16,302 nucleotides of DNA from UBA8904 sp035448625 (GTDB lineage: Bacteria > Desulfobacterota > Syntrophia > Syntrophales > Smithellaceae), in assembly GCA_035448625.1 (NCBI GenBank), contig DAOTJI010000058.1, positions 1-16,302 of the forward strand, given 5' to 3'. A program made the position numbers and the translations under genes. Under the pieces are notes generated by a model. The model saw only the letters and a program-made list of their open reading frames with translations. It was not told the DNA's origin and did no database searches. Below are positions 6,951-14,386 of this stretch, one piece after another. Within the stretch, counting starts at the first letter, position 1. Each line of letters starts with the position of its first letter.

Positions 6951-8252
6951 TTACCCTCCTTGTCCCGTGGACTTCCGGGGCCCCTCCAAGGCCTGAGGAG
7001 TGATCAAGAGCACTTCCCGAACGGCTTTTTGATCCGAGACCTCGACGACAAAAATCATCCCGCCGAACTCCAGCCTTTCCCGGCGCAGAGGGATTCTCCC
7101 CGCCTGCGCAATCAGAAAACCGCCGAGGGTTTCATAGTTGCCCTCCGGCAGCCTTGTCAAAAGGATCTGGTTCAAATCCTCGATTTTCATCCGGCCGTTC
7201 ACCAGATACCGGCCCGGGGCCGTTTTCTTGTAAAGCTTTTCCCCCTTGTTGTACTCTTCATCGATGCTCCCGACAATTTCCTCTCCGATATCCTCCATCG
7301 TCACGATCCCGACCGCGCCGCCGTATTCATCGACGACCACCGCCATCTGCTCGCGCCGCCTCTGCATATCCATCAGGAGCGGGCCCGCCTTTTTGGTTTC
7401 CGGAACATAAAACACATCTTTGCGCATGCAGGAGGCAACCGTCGCGTCGGCTTTCGCTTCCGGGGACTGCTGATTCAAGAGCGCATCCAGAAGATCAAAA
7501 TAATGCAGGATGCCGACGATATTGTAAGCCGTGTCGGAATAAACGGGAATGCGCATGTATTTCTTCGCCGCGACCACGCGGGCCGCCTCATTGAGATTCA
7601 TCTGCTGCGGCAGGGCCGTCAGCGCGGAAATGGGAACCATAATCTTTTCCGCCGTGAGTTCGGAGAAGTCGAAAACACGGCTGACCATTTCCTTTTCCGT
7701 CGTCAGAATGTCGCCGCCTTCCGTTTTTTCCCCCAAAATGTACTTTAACCCTTCCTTGGTTATGTAAGAGTGCTGCCGGATTTTCGGATCGGAAGAAAGA
7801 TTCACCGCTCCGCGCGAGATCGCAGCGACCGAGTAGGCCAAGGGATAAAAGACATAGGAGGAAAGACGGATGAAATGGGCCACCCGGATGGCCATGAAAT
7901 CCGCATAGTGCTGGAAGATGCTGCGGATAATGATAATGATGAACAACGTGGGAAGCATAATCAGAAAGGCGATTTGCTCGCCCTGCTTCGCGCCGAAATA
8001 TTGAATCAGAAGCCCCGTCGCCAGCGTGGATGCGGCGATGACGGACAGATTGGTGCCGATGAGCGCGGTGGAGATAAACCATTCGGGATGCTCCTTCAAC
8101 TGGACCGCCCGGCGGGCGGCGGACGATCCTTTGCGCGCGTAATATTTGATCTTGTTGATATCCGAAGAAAACAACGCGACTTCCCCCCCGGAATAGAGGG
8201 CTTCCAGAACCAGACAAAGCATGATGACGGCGATCATCAGATAGAGGCTCAT
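6951..8252 (-). CDS. DUF21/CBS-pair/CorC_HlyC membrane protein (second of a tandem pair)
   Basis: The 433-residue protein belongs to the CNNM/CorC/HlyC-type group, linked to divalent cation (Mg2+/Co2+) transport or resistance. An N-terminal DUF21 transmembrane domain covers about 1-165, with 'LEALYSGGEVALFSSD', a poly-isoleucine helix and 'SVIAAS'. A CBS pair covers about 195-325, with 'EKIMVPISALTALP', 'MRIPVYSDTAYNIVGILHYFDLLDALL' and 'VVVDEYGGAVGIVTMEDIGEEIVG'. A C-terminal CorC_HlyC domain includes 'YLVNGRMKIEDLN' and 'NYETLGGFLIAQAGRIP'. The ATG at 8250-8252 has GGAGG upstream and overlaps the previous gene's TGA as ATGA. A longer frame exists but lies wholly within that gene. Function as exporter, importer or regulator is not decided by sequence. 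Confidence 0.88.
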   Translation of the reverse strand: MSLYLMIAVIMLCLVLEALYSGGEVALFSSDINKIKYYARKGSSAARRAVQLKEHPEWFISTALIGTNLSVIAASTLATGLLIQYFGAKQGEQIAFLIMLPTLFIIIIIRSIFQHYADFMAIRVAHFIRLSSYVFYPLAYSVAAISRGAVNLSSDPKIRQHSYITKEGLKYILGEKTEGGDILTTEKEMVSRVFDFSELTAEKIMVPISALTALPQQMNLNEAARVVAAKKYMRIPVYSDTAYNIVGILHYFDLLDALLNQQSPEAKADATVASCMRKDVFYVPETKKAGPLLMDMQRRREQMAVVVDEYGGAVGIVTMEDIGEEIVGSIDEEYNKGEKLYKKTAPGRYLVNGRMKIEDLNQILLTRLPEGNYETLGGFLIAQAGRIPLRRERLEFGGMIFVVEVSDQKAVREVLLITPQALEGPRKSTGQGG

Positions 8253-9514
8253 TCTTCCGCCTCCGTCTTCGCGGGCTTTTCCTTCTCGATCCGGATTTTC
8301 AGAATTCTTGTTCTGCCCACGCTTTCCACTCGGAAAGTATGGCGCTCGAACCGGATCAGGTCTCCGCGCTCCGGCATCTTCCCGAACAGGTGCAGAACAA
8401 AGCCGCCGATGGTGTCGAATTCCTCCAGCGGCAGGGAAGCCTGCAGCAGGTCGTTGACCTGTTCGATCGACATTCGGCCGGGAACCACCAGAGTGCCGGC
8501 GTCCGGCATGTCGCACTCGCAGTTGGCCGTATCGTCATCTCCGTAGGCCTCTTCAAACAGATGCTCCAGAATATCATCCAGCGTCACCATGCCGGATACG
8601 CCTCCGTATTCATCCACGACAATGGCGATCTGTATCGATTTTTCCTGGAAATCGGAAAGCAGTCCGTTGATCGTTTTGCTCTCGGGGACAAAATAGGGCC
8701 GGGCCAGTATTTTCTCCATCGAGAGCGGCGATCCGGAAGGCAGCGCGCTGTTGAGCAGGTCGCGGGCAAAAAGAATGCCGACGATGTCATCCCGGTCGTC
8801 CCGGTATACGGGAACCCGTTCGTAGCGGCTCTTTACCACTTCCCGGATAATGTCCGCGACCGGCAGTTCCAGCGCAAGGCAAAACATTTCCACGCGGGGA
8901 ATCATAATGTCCGTCACCGGCCGGTCTCCCGATTCAAAAATCGTTTTGATGAGCTCCTTCTGGGATTCGTCCACCACGCCTTCGCGACTGCCCGCGTCGA
9001 TCAGATCTTTGAATTCATCCTCCGTCAGGATGTCGGCTCCGCCGGTCGTGCGCTGGTCCAACCGCTTCAGAATCAGATCCGGCGTTTTTTCCAGCGCAGC
9101 GACGATCGGAAATTCCAGACGGGAAATCAAAAGCAGCAGCGGCGCCACGGCCGACGAAATCTGCATGGGATACGTCACGCCGAAGGTTTTGGGAATGGCC
9201 TCGCCGGCCAGAAAAAGAACGATGGACGTTACCACGATGGAAATCCATTGCCCGTTTACGCCGAACAGCGAGATGAACAGGGACGCGGCGAGAATGGAAA
9301 TGCTGATGTTGACGGCTTCATTGCTGGTCACCACGGTGATGAGCAGACGGCGGGGATGCTCCAGCAGCTTCACCACGGAATTGAGAAAAGGATAGTTGTC
9401 CGATTTCATCTTGTGCAGATGAAGGTCCGAAAGCGACAGGAGGGCCGCTTCCGCGGACGAAAAAAAACCGGAAAACAAAAAAAGGATCAGCAGGACAATG
9501 ATATCGGAACTCAA
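8249..9514 (-). CDS. DUF21/CBS-pair/CorC_HlyC membrane protein (first of a tandem pair)
   Basis: This is the same architecture as its downstream neighbour but a clearly different sequence. The DUF21 domain has four hydrophobic segments, including 'IIVLLILFLFSGFFSSAEAALLSLS' and the 'FLAGEAIPKTFG' motif typical of this family. A CBS pair follows ('DIMIPRVEMFCL', 'RVPVYRDDRDDIVGILFARDLL', 'VVDEYGGVSGMVTLDDILEHLFEE'), then a CorC_HlyC domain ('VPGRMSIEQVNDLL', 'FDTIGGFVLHLFGKMPERGD'). The start is uncertain: TTG at 9512-9514 (421 residues) has GAGGT 13 nt upstream and gives a good first membrane helix. No ATG or GTG fits the frame nearby, and the long frame to 9817 runs into purD on the other strand. 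An ATT start a few codons upstream cannot be excluded. Confidence 0.87.
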   Translation of the reverse strand: MSSDIIVLLILFLFSGFFSSAEAALLSLSDLHLHKMKSDNYPFLNSVVKLLEHPRRLLITVVTSNEAVNISISILAASLFISLFGVNGQWISIVVTSIVLFLAGEAIPKTFGVTYPMQISSAVAPLLLLISRLEFPIVAALEKTPDLILKRLDQRTTGGADILTEDEFKDLIDAGSREGVVDESQKELIKTIFESGDRPVTDIMIPRVEMFCLALELPVADIIREVVKSRYERVPVYRDDRDDIVGILFARDLLNSALPSGSPLSMEKILARPYFVPESKTINGLLSDFQEKSIQIAIVVDEYGGVSGMVTLDDILEHLFEEAYGDDDTANCECDMPDAGTLVVPGRMSIEQVNDLLQASLPLEEFDTIGGFVLHLFGKMPERGDLIRFERHTFRVESVGRTRILKIRIEKEKPAKTEAEE

Positions 9515-9641
9515 AATGGATTCAATTACCTCACTGCAATGATTCGATGTGTCTTTTTTATCAGATTCCGCAGGAAAGATACAGCACTTTCCGGCCGGGT
9601 TCCCTTTGCGGACGGGTCCTTCGGCCTTCCGGATTATTCCG

Positions 9642-9670
9642 TTGACATCGTAAAGCAACCTTCCTATACT
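9642..9670 (+). promoter_or_regulatory. sigma70-type promoter of purD
   Basis: TTGACA at 9642-9647, a 17-nt spacer, and TATACT at 9665-9670 form a near-perfect housekeeping promoter 38 nt before the purD ATG. A start of transcription near 9677 gives a leader of about 30 nt, too short for a riboswitch. The hexamers and spacing are the same as those upstream of the IMP cyclohydrolase gene. Confidence 0.8.
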
Positions 9671-9707
9671 TCGCCACGAACAAAACAACCCTTCAGGAGA
9701 CCTTGAC

Positions 9708-11036
9708 ATGACCCATATCTTACTGGTCGGAAACGGCGCGCGGGAACATGCGATGGCCGAAGCCGTCGCCCGGTCCCAAACGACTCCTTCCCTGTTTGCC
9801 TGGATGAAGTCCAACAATCCGGGAATCGCTTCCCTTTCCCGAAAAATTCAAATCGGCTCCTACTCGGACCTTGCCGCGATCACCGGATTTGCCCGGGAAA
9901 ACAAAATCGATTTCGCCGTGATCGGGCCGGAAGATCCGCTGAATAACGGCGTGGTCGACGCGCTTTCACAAAACGGCATTCCCGCCGTCGGGCCGAACCG
10001 AAGCCTGGCACGGCTGGAAACATCCAAATCTTTCACACGGAACCTGGTCGAAAAATATCACATCCCCGGCAATCCATTGTATCGGGTTTTTACGTCGTTG
10101 GACGGCGTAAAGGAATTTTTGAATGACCTCGACGCCGTCGTTCTCAAACCGGACGGCCTTACGGGCGGCAAGGGCGTCCTCGTGCAGGGTGATCATTTCA
10201 CCACGAAGGATGAAGCGTTTTCGCTGTGCGCGCAGATCCTGAAGGGCAGCGGCTCGGTGATCGTGGAGGAAAAGTTCGACGGTGAGGAATTTTCGCTGCA
10301 GTGCCTGTGCGACGGCAAAACCGTCATCGGTACGCCGCTGGTGCAGGACCACAAAAGGCGCTTTGACGGAGATCAGGGCCCCAACACGGGCGGCATGGGC
10401 TCCTACTCTCTTGCGGACCACTCCCTGCCTTTTCTGAAGCCGTCGGACATCGAAGAAGGCCTCAACATCACGCGCCTGGTAGCGGCGGCGCTCTGGGAGG
10501 AAACCGGCAGCCCTTACAAGGGCGTGATGTACGGCGGTTTCATCGCCACGAAAAACGGCGCGCGGCTCCTGGAATACAACGCGCGCTTCGGCGATCCGGA
10601 GGCCATGAACATCCTGCCTCTTTTGAAAACCGATTTTGTGGACATCTGCAAACACATCCTCGACGGGACGCTCGATCGACTGCACATCGAATTTGAAAAG
10701 AAAGCCACGGTCTGCAAATACATCGTCCCGAAAGGCTACGGTCTGCCTGCCGATCATCCCGATGCGGCGTCGTCGAAGGCGAAGATAACGGTAGGCGGCG
10801 TGGGCGCGGCCAGACTTTACTATTCATCCGTGGATCAAAGGGAGGACGGCCTGTATCTGAGTTCTTCGCGTGCCATCGGCATGGTCGGGATTGCCGATAC
10901 ACTGGACGCCGCCCGCAAGATTGCTGAAGAAGGCGTCAAAGCCGTGAAAGGCCCCGTCGCCTACCGGGAAGATATCGGCACGCAGGCCCTGATCCAAAAG
11001 CGCATCGACCACATGAAGAAGATCAGGATGTTGTAA
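9708..11036 (+). CDS. purD: phosphoribosylamine-glycine ligase (GAR synthetase), archaeal-like signature
   Basis: PurD joins glycine to phosphoribosylamine with ATP, the second step of purine synthesis. The 442-residue ATP-grasp protein shows 'LLVGNGAREHA' (residues 5-15), KPDGLTGGKGV (147-157), 'QDHKRRFDGDQGPNTGGMG' (213-231) and NARFGDPEAMN (291-301). In most bacterial PurD proteins the last motif reads NxRFGDPE(T/C)Q and the ATP-grasp loop KADGLAAGKG. The forms here, with NNPGI (36-40) and 'IPGNPLYRVF', are those I associate with archaeal enzymes; this is from memory and needs a tree. The ATG at 9708 follows AGGAG and a strong promoter. It is divergent from the CorC-like pair. Confidence 0.95.
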   Translation: MTHILLVGNGAREHAMAEAVARSQTTPSLFAWMKSNNPGIASLSRKIQIGSYSDLAAITGFARENKIDFAVIGPEDPLNNGVVDALSQNGIPAVGPNRSLARLETSKSFTRNLVEKYHIPGNPLYRVFTSLDGVKEFLNDLDAVVLKPDGLTGGKGVLVQGDHFTTKDEAFSLCAQILKGSGSVIVEEKFDGEEFSLQCLCDGKTVIGTPLVQDHKRRFDGDQGPNTGGMGSYSLADHSLPFLKPSDIEEGLNITRLVAAALWEETGSPYKGVMYGGFIATKNGARLLEYNARFGDPEAMNILPLLKTDFVDICKHILDGTLDRLHIEFEKKATVCKYIVPKGYGLPADHPDAASSKAKITVGGVGAARLYYSSVDQREDGLYLSSSRAIGMVGIADTLDAARKIAEEGVKAVKGPVAYREDIGTQALIQKRIDHMKKIRML

Positions 11037-11161
11037 ACGGAACCCGTAAATCGGATGGAATGCATCACTCGGCCAAGGGTTTCCGATCCGGTCCATTGCT
11101 ATGAGTCGCAGAAGCTTTTTCTGCCGCCGCCGATAGGCAGTGGTGCCGGGGGAGAATGGAG

Positions 11162-12355
11162 ATGAAAAAGCTGCCTGCAGGAATCTGGGCTCTCGGATTT
11201 GTATCCTTGTTCATGGACATATCCTCTGAATTGATCCACAGTCTGCTTCCCATTTTTATGACAGTTACCCTGGGAGCCTCCGTGATTGCCGTTGGATTCA
11301 TCGAGGGAATTGCAGAGGCCGCGGCCGCAATCACGAAAGTGTTTTCAGGAATCCTCAGCGACTACATCAGGAAACGAAAAATCCTTGCCCTGGCGGGATA
11401 TGGACTCGCCGCCATCACAAAACCGTTGTTCCCCCTGGCCACAACGATCAGCTGGGTTTTCAGCGCGCGTTTCATCGACCGGATCGGCAAAGGCATTCGC
11501 GGTGCGCCGCGCGACGCATTGGTGGCGGATATAACCCCTCCTCATCAGCGAGGGGCTGCGTACGGCCTCCGGCAGGCGCTGGATTCCGCGGGAGCCTTTA
11601 TCGGTCCGTTGGCGGCGGTCGTCCTGATGGTCTGTTTTGTGAACGACATCCGAAAAGTTCTCTGGATTGCCGTAATCCCTGCTTTCATAGCGATGGGTGT
11701 GCTGATTTTCGGCGTTCAGGAACCCGAAAGGAAGGAAAGTCCAAATCCTACGGGAAACCGATTCTTTTCGATTCGGGACGCAGGGCTTCTTCCCTACCGC
11801 TACTGGCTGATATTGGGCCTCAACTTCATTTTCACACAAGCCCGCTTCAGCGAGGCGTTTCTGATCCTGCGTGCACAATCGGTGGGGCTGGCTGTCGGAT
11901 TTGCGCCGGCCATCATGATAATAATGAACGCCGTTTACGCACTGACCGCCTACCCGGCCGGAATCCTGACAGACCGCATCAGGCCAAGAACCATCCTGGC
12001 TGCGGGGCTTGCCGTCCTGATCGCCGCGGATATCCTGTTCGCCACAGCCGACACACCCCTTCCCGTATTCATCGGCACGGCCCTCTGGGGGCTGCATATG
12101 GGACTGACTCAGGGACTATTCTCCAAACTGGTGGCCGATTACGCGCCCGCCGGGCTCTGGGGTACGGCCTTCGGTTTTTTCAACCTGGCGACGGGCATTG
12201 CTCTTTTGACGGCGAGCGTTGTCGCCGGCTTTTTGTGGAGTATGGTTGGCGCGCAGGCGACGTTTTTCGCCGGAGCAGCCTTTACGGCTCTTGCTTTCAT
12301 CGGCCTTGTTTTATTTTCTAGTGATGGAACAGCCGGAGCCCGCAAAAGGCCATGA
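11162..12355 (+). CDS. major facilitator superfamily transporter
   Basis: The 397-residue protein is strongly hydrophobic, with about 12 membrane segments by eye, and has MFS features. Loop 2-3 reads 'GILSDYIRKRKILALAGYG', corresponding to the GxLaDrxGrk motif, and a second-half repeat reads 'AGILTDRIRPRTILAAG'. 'RFIDRIGKGIRGAPRDALVAD' and 'RGAAYGLRQALDSAGAFIGP' are typical of a group related to archaeal MJ1317-like MFS proteins. The substrate is unknown. The second of two close ATGs was chosen as start, because GGGGGAG at 11148-11154 is 7 nt from 11162 but only 1 nt from 11156. The preceding 125-nt spacer shows only a short hairpin (11108-11124) without a U tract. Its last 38 nt overlap the end of the AICAR formyltransferase gene on the other strand. 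Confidence 0.88.
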   Translation: MKKLPAGIWALGFVSLFMDISSELIHSLLPIFMTVTLGASVIAVGFIEGIAEAAAAITKVFSGILSDYIRKRKILALAGYGLAAITKPLFPLATTISWVFSARFIDRIGKGIRGAPRDALVADITPPHQRGAAYGLRQALDSAGAFIGPLAAVVLMVCFVNDIRKVLWIAVIPAFIAMGVLIFGVQEPERKESPNPTGNRFFSIRDAGLLPYRYWLILGLNFIFTQARFSEAFLILRAQSVGLAVGFAPAIMIIMNAVYALTAYPAGILTDRIRPRTILAAGLAVLIAADILFATADTPLPVFIGTALWGLHMGLTQGLFSKLVADYAPAGLWGTAFGFFNLATGIALLTASVVAGFLWSMVGAQATFFAGAAFTALAFIGLVLFSSDGTAGARKRP

Positions 12356-13496
12356 CGATTCCGTACTTGTTGCAGGTGTCGATCACCTGCTGGTCGCGTA
12401 TGGACCCGCCCGGCTCGACGATGGCGGTGACGCCGCTGCGGCGGGCGCGTTCGATATTGTCGCCGAAGGGGAAAAACGCATCGCTCCCCAGGCAAACACC
12501 TGTGACGTCGGCCAGCCAGGCCTTTCTTTCTTCCATGGGAAGCGTTTCGGGCCTCCGCGTGAAGGTTTCGTCCCATACCTCCTCGCCGATCACATCTTCG
12601 GGGGTGTCGCCCAAATAAACGTCGATGGCGTTGTCGCGGTTGGGTTTGGAAACGTCGTCGCGGAAAGGCAGATCCAGCACTTTAGGCATATGCCGAAGCT
12701 GCCAGAGGTCGGCCTTTTGGCCGGCCAGCCGTGTGCAGTGGATGCGGCTCTGCTGGCCCGCGCCCACGCCGATCACCTGGCCGTCCTGCACGTAGCAGAC
12801 GCTGTTGGACTGCGTGTATTTGAGCGTGATGAGCGCCAGCACAAGATCGCGCTTCTGCGCATCGGAAAGTGTCTTGTTTTCGGTCACGATGTTTTCCAGC
12901 ATGCGGGCGTCGATTTTCAGTTCATTACGGCCCTGCTCGAAGGTGATGCCGAACACCTGCTTGTGCTCAATGGCGGCGGGAACGTAGCGGGGATCGATGG
13001 ACACCACGTTATAGTTTCCGCCTTTCTTGGATTTCAGAATTTCCAGCGCTTCGGGCGCATAGCCCGGCGCGATGATACCGTCGGTGACTTCATTCTTGAT
13101 GATTTTCGCCGTGGGAACATCGCACGGATCGGACAGAGCGATCCAGTCTCCGAAGCTGCTCATTCGGTCCGCGCCGCGTGCGCGCGCGTAAGCGCAGGCC
13201 AGAGGCGAAAGCTCCATGCCCGGCGCGATGTGGTACATCCGGCGCAATACGTCGTCCAGAGGAAAGCCCAGAGCGGCGCCGGCGGGGGACACGTGTTTGA
13301 AGGAGGCGGCGGCCACCTGCCCGGTGTTTTCCTTCAACTCCTTCACCAGCTGCCAGCTGTTGAGCGCATCCAGAAAATTGATATAGCCGGGTTTTCCGTT
13401 CAATACCGTCACCGGCAGGCTGCCTCCATCCGCCATGAAGATTCGGGCCGGCTTCTGATTGGGGTTGCAGCCGTACTTCAGTTGTATCTCATTCAT
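12318..13496 (-). CDS. purH: stand-alone AICAR formyltransferase (PurH C-terminal domain only)
   Basis: AICAR transformylase uses 10-formyl-tetrahydrofolate to formylate AICAR to FAICAR, the ninth step of IMP synthesis. The 392-residue protein contains only this half of PurH. It begins 'LKYGCNPNQKPA' and has the catalytic K67-H68 pair in 'SFKHVSPAGAA'. It continues with 'YTQSNSVCYVQ', 'GVGAGQQSRIHC', 'SDAFFPFGDNIERA' and 'IVEPGGSIRDQQVI', and ends 'MAFCGLRLFHH'. The roughly 200-residue N-terminal IMP cyclohydrolase (MGS-like) domain of E. coli PurH is missing, with no sign of decay. That activity is presumably supplied by the gene 3 nt upstream. The ATG at 13494-13496 has GGAGG 9 nt upstream, inside the last codons of that gene. 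Confidence 0.94.
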   Translation of the reverse strand: MNEIQLKYGCNPNQKPARIFMADGGSLPVTVLNGKPGYINFLDALNSWQLVKELKENTGQVAAASFKHVSPAGAALGFPLDDVLRRMYHIAPGMELSPLACAYARARGADRMSSFGDWIALSDPCDVPTAKIIKNEVTDGIIAPGYAPEALEILKSKKGGNYNVVSIDPRYVPAAIEHKQVFGITFEQGRNELKIDARMLENIVTENKTLSDAQKRDLVLALITLKYTQSNSVCYVQDGQVIGVGAGQQSRIHCTRLAGQKADLWQLRHMPKVLDLPFRDDVSKPNRDNAIDVYLGDTPEDVIGEEVWDETFTRRPETLPMEERKAWLADVTGVCLGSDAFFPFGDNIERARRSGVTAIVEPGGSIRDQQVIDTCNKYGIVMAFCGLRLFHH

Positions 13497-13499
13497 GGG

Positions 13500-14231
13500 T
13501 TATCCCTCCACCGCTTGATATTTGTTGATGATGACGTCTTCATACGCCTGTGTCGTCAGTTCAACAGCACGGACAAAGAGGCTCACCTTGTTGTCTTCAT
13601 TCAAGGCGCTCCAGAGCCTGCCCGCCCATTCATTGGGGTCCGCCTCGTCAACCGACACGCGCAGGGGCTCGCCTTCAAAGCTCGGAATCGGATTGCCGTT
13701 GCATTTGTAGGTGCTGATAAAGTGCCCTTCTCCCGCCTGCGGCTCCGGATAATCAAAGGTAAAACGCTGGACGCTGCCTTCATTCCCGTCGCAGCTCTTC
13801 AAAATGCTGAGCTTGTAGCCGCCCGAGCGCATGTCCGTCACACCGGAAATGCGGGGCGTCCAGTTGGGTTTGTCGTCTTCGAACGTCCGCGTAGCCAACG
13901 CCGCTTCAAAATTGTAACCGGGATGGCGGTTTGCGGCCATAAAATCATGAACGGTGTCGGTCTGATCGCCGTTGGTCACAATCGTCGTTTCGGCAAAGGT
14001 CAGGACCGGATTGTAAATGATGAGATGCGGGTCCGTCATTTTGGAAGGGTCGGCCGCCTTGGTGCGGATGCCGCCGTCGATGGGATCGAACACGCGGTTG
14101 CGGCTGTTGGCGCTGCGACCCATGATAAAGTAGGCGATCATGGATTTTTTGCCGTCCGGGGTTTTTCCGATGCAGATGCCCCGGCCCGGATACTCGTTTC
14201 CGGCCAGATACTCGTATAAGTTCGTTTTCAT
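13500..14231 (-). CDS. purO: PurO-type IMP cyclohydrolase
   Basis: The 243-residue product resembles the IMP_cyclohyd family (archaeal PurO fold), which closes FAICAR to IMP. The N-terminus 'YPGRGICIGKTPDGKKSMIAYFIMGRSANSRNRVF' (residues 14-48, cited here in parts: YPGRGI, MIAYFIMGRSANSRNR) is the family hallmark. Other segments are 'LIIYNPVLTFAETTIVTNGDQT' (phased as LIIYNP and VTNGDQTD), 'WTPRISGV' and 'FISTYKCNGNPIPSFEGEP'. The ATG at 14229-14231 has GGGAG 8 nt upstream and a near-consensus promoter further up. It is followed after 3 nt by the formyltransferase gene, so the last two steps of the pathway are a two-gene operon. I recognise the family by motifs; bacterial members are usually inferred, not assayed. 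Confidence 0.87.
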   Translation of the reverse strand: MKTNLYEYLAGNEYPGRGICIGKTPDGKKSMIAYFIMGRSANSRNRVFDPIDGGIRTKAADPSKMTDPHLIIYNPVLTFAETTIVTNGDQTDTVHDFMAANRHPGYNFEAALATRTFEDDKPNWTPRISGVTDMRSGGYKLSILKSCDGNEGSVQRFTFDYPEPQAGEGHFISTYKCNGNPIPSFEGEPLRVSVDEADPNEWAGRLWSALNEDNKVSLFVRAVELTTQAYEDVIINKYQAVEG

Positions 14232-14279
14232 TATTCTTTCTCCCTGTTGCGGATTGTGGCATTTCAGTTTTGCCGCGGG

Positions 14280-14308
14280 AGTATATGAAGAGACGTTTCG
14301 TCTGTCAA
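14280..14308 (-). promoter_or_regulatory. sigma70-type promoter of the purO-purH operon, with a palindrome in the spacer
   Basis: On the minus strand TTGACA (14303-14308), a 17-nt spacer and TATACT (14280-14285) precede the purO start by about 48 nt. The spacer holds the inverted repeat AGACG-AAA-CGTCT (14289-14301 region), placed between -35 and -10, where a bound repressor would block RNA polymerase. No known operator was recognised, and the purD promoter lacks this element. Confidence 0.75.
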
Positions 14309-14351
14309 CCGGATTCGGCAAATAAATTCACAACAACAAACCTTCAGTCCG

Positions 14352-14386
14352 CCTTCCACCTTCGGCCTTCGGTCTTCAGTCTATCA
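14352..14386. repeat. heptamer array C at the cyclophilin stop
   Basis: On the plus strand the units are CCTTCCA, CCTTCGG, CCTTCGG, TCTTCAG and TCTATCA. A further degenerate CCTTCAG lies at 14341-14347 after a 4-nt break. The final unit includes the cyclophilin TGA stop (14384-14386). On the gene strand the array starts at the stop and runs about 35-45 nt downstream. No hairpin or U tract accompanies it, so it is not an ordinary intrinsic terminator. Confidence 0.7.

Noticed and set aside
9618..9631. Two heptamers (CCTTCGG, CCTTCCG) upstream of the purD promoter, resembling array C
   Set aside because: Only two copies, not next to a stop codon, and part of a G+C-rich stretch where this can arise by chance.
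9515..9707. Promoter for the CorC-like operon on the minus strand
   Set aside because: TTGCTT followed by TAATCC at 16 nt is too poor a match to report.
11108..11124. Hairpin GCAGAA / TTCTGC after purD
   Set aside because: Only 6 bp, no U tract follows, and it is too weak to call a terminator.
12219..14219. 666-codon plus-strand open frame across the purO-purH pair
   Set aside because: Antisense shadow of two genes with full family motifs; it has no sensible start context and no recognised domains.
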